46,620 bases of DNA from Candidatus Aenigmatarchaeota archaeon (lineage in GTDB: Archaea > Aenigmatarchaeota > Aenigmatarchaeia > QMZS01), in the NCBI GenBank assembly GCA_030600555.1, contig JAUVLW010000006.1:1-46620 (forward strand), read 5' to 3'. The notes beneath the pieces were generated by a model. It saw nothing but the letters and a program-made list of their open reading frames with translations, was not told the origin of the DNA and did not search any database. Shown here in pieces: positions 40,558 through 46,620 of the stretch (the stretch's first letter is position 1; the number at the start of each line of letters is the position of its first letter). The position numbers and the translations under genes were made by a program.

Positions 40558-41499
40558 TTATATATTATCAACTCTCCAATTAGATTTTATTTCAATTTCT
40601 CCCAATTTTTTACTTTTGTAATTCACCAAAGCAGTCATCGCAATCATGGTCCCATTATCCCCCGCAAATTCTTTAGGCACAACATCAAATTTTGCTCCGC
40701 GGTCTTTACACATAATTCTCAGCATTTCCTGAAGTCTATTGTTCTGGGCAACCCCTCCAACTAATAACAATTCTTTTTTTTCTGTTGCCGCGATTGCTCT
40801 TTCAGTTATTTCAGTGAGCATTGCAAAACAGACTTCCTGAAAGGAGTAAAATATATTTTCTTTGCTTTCCCCTTTTTCAAGTCTTCGGATTGATTCAGAT
40901 AAAATTCCTGAAAAATTCAGATCCATCCCTTTTACTGAATATGGGAGCATAACAAATTTTCCTTTCCCCGCAATTTTTTCAATCTTGGGACCTGCGGGAA
41001 AACTCAATCCTGCGGTCCGGCCAAGTTTGTCTATTGCATTCCCTATTCCAATATCCTGGGTTTCACCAAGAATTTTATAACCTTTGTTTTCATAAATAAT
41101 CTGGGTGTTGCCTCCGGAAACATACAGGGTAACAGGAGATTTTAATTTAGTCAGGATTTTTCCTATTTCAATATGAGCCTGACAATGATTTACTCCAATC
41201 AAGGGTTTTCCTAATCTCTTTGACAGTTCTTTCGCAAATTTCAGACCATGATACAGGCAGGGAGGCAATCCTGGTCCGGAGGAAAGCCCTATCAGATTTA
41301 TCTCTTTCAGGTTAATTTTGTCTTCTATTTTCTTAAGGAGTCCTGATGCATTTTTTTCATGGAATTGCGAGGCTTCAAGAGGAATTATGCCTTCTTTTGG
41401 AGTATAGTGGGTTCTTTCGTCAGCAAGCACATTAAATTTCTCATCTATCACCCCGATTCCGAATGTATGGGCTGTGCTCTCAATCCCTATAACTTTCAT
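40558..41499 (-). CDS. kae1: Kae1/TsaD-family t6A synthase subunit
   Basis: Transfers threonylcarbamoyl to A37 of ANN-decoding tRNAs as part of KEOPS. 313 residues; ASKHA fold with IGIESTAHTFGIGVID, metal ligands H105 and H109 (NHCQAHIE), YVSGGNTQIIY, DIGIGNAIDKLGRTAGL, LLVGGVAQNNRLQEM and FAGDNGTMIAM. No Bud32 kinase is fused, and other KEOPS genes are not in the window. Its start codon is 10 nt from that of the divergent glycosyltransferase. Confidence 0.96.
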   Translation of the reverse strand: MKVIGIESTAHTFGIGVIDEKFNVLADERTHYTPKEGIIPLEASQFHEKNASGLLKKIEDKINLKEINLIGLSSGPGLPPCLYHGLKFAKELSKRLGKPLIGVNHCQAHIEIGKILTKLKSPVTLYVSGGNTQIIYENKGYKILGETQDIGIGNAIDKLGRTAGLSFPAGPKIEKIAGKGKFVMLPYSVKGMDLNFSGILSESIRRLEKGESKENIFYSFQEVCFAMLTEITERAIAATEKKELLLVGGVAQNNRLQEMLRIMCKDRGAKFDVVPKEFAGDNGTMIAMTALVNYKSKKLGEIEIKSNWRVDNI

Positions 41500-41509
41500 A
41501 AATAATATA

Positions 41510-42160
41510 ATGAAAGTAATTGCAGTTATCCCCGCTTATAATGAAGGTAAAACAATCGAAGAGGTGGTAAAAAGAACCAGAAAATTTGTGGACGAAATAG
41601 TTGTTATTGATGATGGTTCTAAGGACAACACATGCAAATTAGCAGAAAAAGAAGGGGCCAAAGTTCTGGTGAATAAGCAAAATAAAGGCGTTGGATATTC
41701 AAAGAGAAAAGGAATTAAAAGAGCAATATTTCTTGGAGCTGATATCATCGTCACCTTGGATGCGGATTTGCAGCACTCTCCAGAAGATATTCCAAGGTTT
41801 GTAAAAAAAGTTGAGGAAGGTTATGACTTTGTTTTGGGCTCAAGAAATCTTGAAAAATATCCCTGGATTAAAAAGTTTGGAAATTTTTGCCTGAATAATT
41901 TAACAAATTTTATTTGCGGCACAAAATTGAAAGATACTGAAAGCGGGTACAAGGCTTTCTCCGTGGATGCGGCCAAAAAAATGAATTTAAAAGCAAAATG
42001 TTATCACATTGAAAGCGAGATTGTTTATGAAGTTGGCAAAAATAAATTAAAATATACCACAATTGATATAGATTCTCCGGTTTACAGAAAAGGCGTAACT
42101 GTGTGGGGAGGAATAAAGAATTTTATTTACCTGTTGAAAAAAAAGAAATCTGATTTGTAG
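41510..42160 (+). CDS. GT2 family glycosyltransferase (dolichyl-phosphate sugar synthase type)
   Basis: 216 residues from ATG 41510. The ORF-track start (41474) lies inside kae1 and adds residues unlike the family. MKVIAVIPAYNEGKTIEEVV, VVIDDGSKDNT, TLDADLQHSPEDIP (the DXD motif), GSRNLEKYPWIKKFGN and TESGYKAFSVDAAKK are the DPM1-like order. Probably transfers mannose or glucose to a lipid phosphate for protein or lipid glycosylation. No C-terminal membrane domain. Confidence 0.9.
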   Translation: MKVIAVIPAYNEGKTIEEVVKRTRKFVDEIVVIDDGSKDNTCKLAEKEGAKVLVNKQNKGVGYSKRKGIKRAIFLGADIIVTLDADLQHSPEDIPRFVKKVEEGYDFVLGSRNLEKYPWIKKFGNFCLNNLTNFICGTKLKDTESGYKAFSVDAAKKMNLKAKCYHIESEIVYEVGKNKLKYTTIDIDSPVYRKGVTVWGGIKNFIYLLKKKKSDL

Positions 42161-42165
42161 ATATT

Positions 42166-44562
42166 TTATTGTATAGAATCTTCCATTAATTTAATCAAAG
42201 GAGAAAATAATTCAATGAATTTACTGAGAATCTCTTTAGTCCAGTTGGAATTTACTTCAGTAATTTTCCCGGTTATTTTATTTGTTGCATTGGAGGGTTG
42301 ATTAATTTTTTTATTTACAAATATATTTTTTGAATTGTTTGAGATTTCTTTTTCTTCTTTTCTCCACAAATAAGTTTCATTGAAAATTACATCGCTGTCT
42401 TTAATTGCAAAAACATAATATTTTCCAAAATCTTTGAATACTCTGTATTTCCTGCCGGTGATTGTGTAAGTTTCAGGACCAACAATTATTAATTTACAGC
42501 CTTCGCAATTTGATAAATTAATTCTTAATTTTTCATCATCCCAGATTTTTAATTCCGGGAATTTATTAACTCCTTCCAGTTCTTCTTCAATCTCATCTTC
42601 AATAATTTCAGAAGTCACCAGAATTGTTTCTGTTAAATCAAATGCTTTACTGTCTATCATTGTTCTAAGCCTAAAAAAATATTCCCCTGGAGTCGCATCT
42701 TTTTTAATTTTGTTTTCTAAATAGATAATTTTTTCTTCCTGTTTCTTTAAGGAGACGCTTTTTTTGTTTGAGGTCCATCCGCCGGTAATGCATTTTTTAC
42801 CGTCATAAGCATAAGAATAAATTTCCAATAATATTTTATCGGCTCCGTTATTTTTCAGTTTCACTGTTGTTGTGAACTCCTGATTTCTGGCTAAAATGTC
42901 GGTTAAATTCAGAATATTTATTTCCAGATTTGATGCTTTTTTTGCGGATTCTTTTTCTGTTGAAGAAGAGCATTTTTTGCAAGTAGGACAGGGTTCGCAT
43001 TCTTCATCCCCAATCACAACAATCATCTTTTCAGCCAAATTATCTTCGTAATTTGCATCATTGCAATAGGTGTTTGTTATTTCCGCTTTTATGATGTAAG
43101 CTGCTGTTCCGCAGTCAAGTTTTGGGGTGTAATCTCTTGAAGACTTCGTATTTGTTTTTATGCTTGTGGTTGTATAGGGTTTCTTTATAAAATTCCCAAA
43201 ATAATCTTCTATCCAGTAAGTTATTTCTATCTGCTTGTTTGAATAATTTCCAGAAGAATCATTTACAAAAATATAATATTTTGATTTTTCTCCTGTGTGC
43301 CAGATTAATGAAGCTGAAATATTGATTGTTAAGTTGCAGGGAATTGTGTTTGAATCAATTACAGTTATATTTTTGCAAACCAAAGAGCTGTTAAAATTGG
43401 TTGTTGCATTAATTATTCTCCCGCAAAGTGTGAAATTTCCTGTTTGATTGGGAGTCCATTCTCCTGTGCCCGCTGTTTTGGAACAACCAACTTCAACTGT
43501 AAAATTATTTTCTTTTGTCAATCCGCCTGTTGAGTTTGTAATGTTGTATTGAACGGTTATATTGTCTTTTCTTTCACAATTCCCTTCAACTTCTTTTTTG
43601 TTTTTAATTATTATTTTAAATAGAGACGTGTATTTTAAATCCAGAAGAATTTCAGTCTCAAGGCAAATCTCTAAAGTTGTATTTTTTTGGATTTGCGGTA
43701 AAACCGAAATTGAATTATTAATAGTTTGTCCATTCAAAGAAGCAAGTATTATATAATTTCCGGAGTGGGTTGGAATCCATTCAAATTGAATTTCTGTAAT
43801 TTTCATTCCTAATATATTTACTGTTATTGAATTATTATAAATGTTGTTTATAGATAGATTAACAGAAATATCTGTTGCATTCTCTTTTCCACGATTTAAT
43901 ATTTTAACAAGAATTATTGTTGTCTTATTGGCATAAATTTTTTCTTCTGTTGAAATTTCCAAGAGTTCCAAAGTGGAATTTTCATAAAAGTTCTGTTTTC
44001 CCGGGCTTGGCGGAAAAGCCAGCCAGTTTGTGGAATTATTAGAACTATTTTGGCTTGAATTAATTCTTTGTAGAGAATTTCCGTCTTTTGCTTCTGACCA
44101 ACCAGCCAAATTATTGTAACTGATAATCTCTGTATAGGTTCCGTTAGTCAGGTTTATGGTTTCTGTAGAGTCGCTTAATCCTCCACACAAAGTTCCAGCA
44201 TCAACATGCAAACCCAAAGAATTATTAGAAATTTCAAAATATTGATAAACTTTTGTTCCACTTCCACCGTCTGTAATAATTGCATATTGTCTTGGTAGAA
44301 GAATTATACCTTCATCTAAATGAAGTCCTTCACCTCCAGAACTTGTATGATTAATATATCCTGACAATAATTCTTTTCCGCAAAGTCCCCAATCACTTAG
44401 ATTAATAGAATCATTTGTTGGATTATAAATTTCTATCCATTCTGAGTAAGAATCCCCTCCTTGTTCAGTTGTAGGATTATACATAATTTCATTAATCACA
44501 ACCTGCCCAAAACAAGGAAATAACAAAAATTGAAATAAAAAGAATAACACAATTTTTTTCAT
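42166..44562 (-). CDS. secreted lamin-tail-domain surface protein
   Basis: 798 residues from ATG 44562, which starts a clean signal peptide (MKKIVLFFLFQFLLFPCFG). The track start (44643) would overlap the next gene and place a charged stretch before the signal. Residues about 20-150 form a lamin-tail domain (VVINEIMYNPTTEQGG, SEWIEIYNPTNDSINLSDW). Several Ig-like, CARDB-type modules with many N-glycosylation sites (NNS, NNT) follow, with a CEPCPTCKKC cysteine cluster in the middle. No C-terminal anchor is seen. Probably an extracellular adhesion or cell-wall protein. Confidence 0.85.
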   Translation of the reverse strand: MKKIVLFFLFQFLLFPCFGQVVINEIMYNPTTEQGGDSYSEWIEIYNPTNDSINLSDWGLCGKELLSGYINHTSSGGEGLHLDEGIILLPRQYAIITDGGSGTKVYQYFEISNNSLGLHVDAGTLCGGLSDSTETINLTNGTYTEIISYNNLAGWSEAKDGNSLQRINSSQNSSNNSTNWLAFPPSPGKQNFYENSTLELLEISTEEKIYANKTTIILVKILNRGKENATDISVNLSINNIYNNSITVNILGMKITEIQFEWIPTHSGNYIILASLNGQTINNSISVLPQIQKNTTLEICLETEILLDLKYTSLFKIIIKNKKEVEGNCERKDNITVQYNITNSTGGLTKENNFTVEVGCSKTAGTGEWTPNQTGNFTLCGRIINATTNFNSSLVCKNITVIDSNTIPCNLTINISASLIWHTGEKSKYYIFVNDSSGNYSNKQIEITYWIEDYFGNFIKKPYTTTSIKTNTKSSRDYTPKLDCGTAAYIIKAEITNTYCNDANYEDNLAEKMIVVIGDEECEPCPTCKKCSSSTEKESAKKASNLEINILNLTDILARNQEFTTTVKLKNNGADKILLEIYSYAYDGKKCITGGWTSNKKSVSLKKQEEKIIYLENKIKKDATPGEYFFRLRTMIDSKAFDLTETILVTSEIIEDEIEEELEGVNKFPELKIWDDEKLRINLSNCEGCKLIIVGPETYTITGRKYRVFKDFGKYYVFAIKDSDVIFNETYLWRKEEKEISNNSKNIFVNKKINQPSNATNKITGKITEVNSNWTKEILSKFIELFSPLIKLMEDSIQ

Positions 44563-44593
44563 AAAACAACAAGGAAATATATTTTTATTACCC

Positions 44594-45712
44594 TTAGATA
44601 AATTTATGGCACTTAAATTTCTCAAAATATTTTTTGGCGGCAATTGTCCATAACTGAGGGTCGCATCCGCCCTTTTTAGTTTCAGGATTGCTTAAAATAA
44701 ATATTTCCGGGTCAGTGTCCAGTTTTGACACAATTCTTGAACTTACTTTTTCCACATGCCTCAGGTTTTTTATAAGATTTGCAATCTCATACCTTTCCGC
44801 CCAAATCCTGTGTTTAACTGCTCCGCTATTGATTATTGCCTGTTCAAAAGGCCATACGGTTTTTGTGTGATATCCGGATTTTGTTTTATCAGAGAATTTT
44901 GGTTCAAGGGTTCTATATCCTATTTCAGTTTCAATTTTTTTTGAGGATTCAATGATTCCTTCCAGTTGTTTGTTTTTCAGGTCTCCGGGTTCAAGGTAAA
45001 ACAACATGTGCAGAGGGTCTGAGCTTATTGCTTCAATAGGACCTTTTTTGTCAACAGCAATATAAAAATTGTCCGTTGTTGAATTGAATAATTTTTCCAT
45101 TCCAATCTTCATTTTTTCCGCAACCCTGAAATATTTTGAATTTAATATTTTTGCGGCGCATCTCATTCCACACATGTTCTGAACATGAGCCAATGAATAA
45201 CATATTGGATAAGAAGGTTCTCCGTTTTTCCTGTTAATAATTTCAGAATCTTTCCAGTAAGTTGTCTTTGTCGCAAATTTTTTTCCATCGCAGAATTTTG
45301 GATCTTCCATGAACAAATTATCCTGATTGAGGTGGGATAAAATATATCCAATTGCATTTTCTATGCTTTTTTGTTGGAGCTCTGCTAGACTTTCATCTCC
45401 GGTCAAATCAATATAAAATTTATGCCCTATAAGGAACAGGGCTGTTGTGTCACAGGCGCTGAATTTAGTTGACAATTTTCCAATAATCACTTCGGGGTAT
45501 TCGTGAGATATTTTGCCGGGTTCTTCGCCATTATTGGGATTTTTATTCGCTCCTTGTTCATAAGCGCAGAAATTAAGCTGGTTTTCCAGCATCTTGGAAT
45601 TCCGGGAAAGAATTGCGGAGATTATGCCATCTCTTGTAAAATTTCTTGGAAAGCCTGGAAGACCCGCATTATAAAGTGTAAACCCACGGTATTTAGTTTT
45701 GAGCCTATCCAT
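44594..45712 (-). CDS. (alpha/alpha)6-barrel glycosidase-like protein, 372 aa
   Basis: GFTLYNAGLPGFPRNFTRDGIISAIL resembles the start of the catalytic barrel of amylo-1,6-glucosidase/GH15/GH63-type enzymes. ISHEYPEVI, DTTALFLIGHKFYIDLTG, TYWKDSEII, SYPICYSLAHVQ and HTKTVWPFEQAII continue the pattern. No signal peptide, so cytoplasmic. Substrate unknown (glycogen-like or trehalose-related sugars would fit with TreT in the window). The stop lies 31 nt before the start of the lamin-tail gene, same strand. Confidence 0.6.
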   Translation of the reverse strand: MDRLKTKYRGFTLYNAGLPGFPRNFTRDGIISAILSRNSKMLENQLNFCAYEQGANKNPNNGEEPGKISHEYPEVIIGKLSTKFSACDTTALFLIGHKFYIDLTGDESLAELQQKSIENAIGYILSHLNQDNLFMEDPKFCDGKKFATKTTYWKDSEIINRKNGEPSYPICYSLAHVQNMCGMRCAAKILNSKYFRVAEKMKIGMEKLFNSTTDNFYIAVDKKGPIEAISSDPLHMLFYLEPGDLKNKQLEGIIESSKKIETEIGYRTLEPKFSDKTKSGYHTKTVWPFEQAIINSGAVKHRIWAERYEIANLIKNLRHVEKVSSRIVSKLDTDPEIFILSNPETKKGGCDPQLWTIAAKKYFEKFKCHKFI

Positions 45713-45778
45713 AATTTAGCTTGATTTAGTTTATATGAATTGAAGGAATAATTTTATTTTTAATTTATAACTTTTATA

Positions 45779-46620
45779 ATGGATAACAAATTAATTTTAT
45801 TATTTTTTGTTTTAGCAATAATTCCAGTTAATGCGGCTGAGGTAACAACTTTTGTAAACCCTGATTGCAGTTATCAATCTCTTGAGAATTTTATTTCAGA
45901 TTCTTCATTTTTATATATAGCGGTTTATGAATTCACGAATCCCTGCATTGCGGAATTGCTTGAGAAAAAAGACAACACTAAAATAATTTTGTTGGTTGAG
46001 AATGTTCCTGTAAGCGGTATGAAACAGGAGGAGAAAGAGATTTTATGCCAATTAAAAGAAAACAATATTCCTGTTTTTCTTTATGACGGAGACGGTTTTC
46101 ATCACGCAAAATATGTAATCAAAGATAATTCTTCTGTTTTAATCACTTCCGAGAATTTTGGGTACACTGGATTTTCCAAAGACCCTTCTTTCGGAAACCG
46201 CGGATGGGGTGCTGTTGTTGAGGATGACAAAATTGCGAATGATTTTCTAAAAACTTTTTTTGAGGATTTAAAAATTTCTGAAGAATTTGTGTGCGAACTT
46301 AAAGAGTATGAACTCACTTGCAATCCTGCGGTTGGCAATTATAATCCCGGAGTTGAATCGGAAAAATTCAGTAATCAGGAAGTTTATTCGATATTTGCCC
46401 CGAACGCAATTGATGATATTTTGGAGTTGATAGACACAGCAGAGGAATCTCTTTATATCCAACAGATGTATATCTATAAACATTGGGGTTCTAAAAAAGA
46501 GGGTTCTGTTGAGGAAACACCGAGCCTTTTTCTTGAAAAAGCGATAAGTAAATCCAGGGAAGGGGTTGATGTCAAAATCCTGCTTGACAGTTATTGGTAT
46601 AATATTGATAAGAAAAATCC
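45779..46620 (+). CDS. secreted phospholipase D-family protein, 3' end outside window
   Basis: Missing from the ORF track because it runs off the window. ATG 45779 starts a signal peptide (LILLFFVLAIIPVNA), then 264 visible residues. The HKD catalytic motif is HHAKYVIKD followed by SVLITSENFG, as in PLD phosphodiesterases. A second domain begins with EVYSIFAPNAIDDILELIDTAEESLYIQQMYIY, which normally precedes a second HKD beyond the end. Could cleave phosphodiesters of lipids or nucleic acids outside the cell. Divergent from the glycosidase gene (66-nt AT-rich gap). Confidence 0.85.
   Translation, partial: MDNKLILLFFVLAIIPVNAAEVTTFVNPDCSYQSLENFISDSSFLYIAVYEFTNPCIAELLEKKDNTKIILLVENVPVSGMKQEEKEILCQLKENNIPVFLYDGDGFHHAKYVIKDNSSVLITSENFGYTGFSKDPSFGNRGWGAVVEDDKIANDFLKTFFEDLKISEEFVCELKEYELTCNPAVGNYNPGVESEKFSNQEVYSIFAPNAIDDILELIDTAEESLYIQQMYIYKHWGSKKEGSVEETPSLFLEKAISKSREGVDVKILLDSYWYNIDKKN

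Noticed and set aside
41474-41509. ORF-track start of the GT2 glycosyltransferase at 41474
   Set aside because: It overlaps the kae1 start region and adds 12 residues unlike the family; MKVIAVIPAYNEG at 41510 is the standard N-terminus.
44563-44643. ORF-track start of the lamin-tail protein at 44643
   Set aside because: It overlaps the upstream gene by 50 nt and puts 27 residues in front of an evident signal peptide; ATG 44562 is preferred.
1-46620. Prophage, insertion sequence or integrase signs
   Set aside because: No transposase, integrase, terminal inverted repeats or target duplications seen; the gene content is mostly housekeeping.

Overview
The window is a chromosomal piece of an AT-rich archaeal genome with densely packed genes. 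The information-processing genes are archaeal: 20S proteasome beta subunit, three RNase P proteins (Pop5, Rpp30, Rpp21), LSm protein, aIF1, aIF5A, Kae1, RadB, Trm1, archaeal wyosine enzymes, RecJ-like DHH protein, S3, L29, S19e and L40e. CDP-archaeol synthase and type IV pilin-like N-termini agree. A primase that joins the PriS catalytic domain and a PriL-type four-Cys domain in one chain, together with many tiny hypothetical proteins and scattered ribosomal genes, points to the DPANN archaea (Woesearchaeota/Pacearchaeota/Nanoarchaeota side). This placement is inferred, not proven.

Layout. 1-2.8 kb: 3' part of topA, convergent carS, a mini zinc-ribbon gene. 2.85-4.6 kb: a tandemly duplicated unit of tRNA-Val plus a zinc-ribbon membrane-protein gene; one tRNA copy is decayed and the intact one carries two introns. 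4.6-8 kb: psmB, taw1, a methyltransferase, a nucleotidyltransferase-like protein and a degenerate Nudix protein. 8-11 kb: overlapping operon for dephospho-CoA kinase, a secreted Lon-type protease and a DUF92 membrane protein. 11-19.1 kb: ileS, a small unknown, a large secreted Cys-rich protein and valS. 19.2-24.4 kb: LSm protein, a gene with a possible -1 frameshift, trm1, a TreT-like glycosyltransferase, a pilin-like protein, pop5 and rpp30. 24.4-24.8 kb: a non-coding stretch full of GTGAAC palindromes. 24.8-31.4 kb: EMC3/DUF106 protein, RecJ, fused primase, aIF1-L29-L40e cluster, coiled-coil protein and small proteins. 31.4-34 kb: translation/tRNA-maturation operon trm5-taw3-rpp21-rps19e, then a pilin. 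34-38.7 kb: ribbon-helix-helix/nucleotidyltransferase fusion, S3, MNT-HEPN fusion protein, tRNA-Ala with intron and T-loop insertion, sugar nucleotidyltransferase, radB. 38.7-46.6 kb: small secreted protein, aIF5A, membrane proteins, kae1, a GT2 glycosyltransferase and a surface/carbohydrate group (lamin-tail protein, glycosidase-like protein, truncated phospholipase-D family protein).

Functional links. tRNA and translation dominate: two tRNAs, IleRS, ValRS, Trm1 (m2,2G26), Trm5-Taw1-Taw3 (wyosine at G37), RNase P proteins, Kae1 (t6A37), aIF1 and aIF5A. The most unusual signal is in the tRNAs. Both tRNA genes have an anticodon-loop intron and a second insertion in the T-loop. For tRNA-Val the T-loop insertion is framed by a textbook bulge-helix-bulge. 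Several divergent gene pairs have start codons only 3-22 nt apart, which implies leaderless transcription from overlapping promoters.
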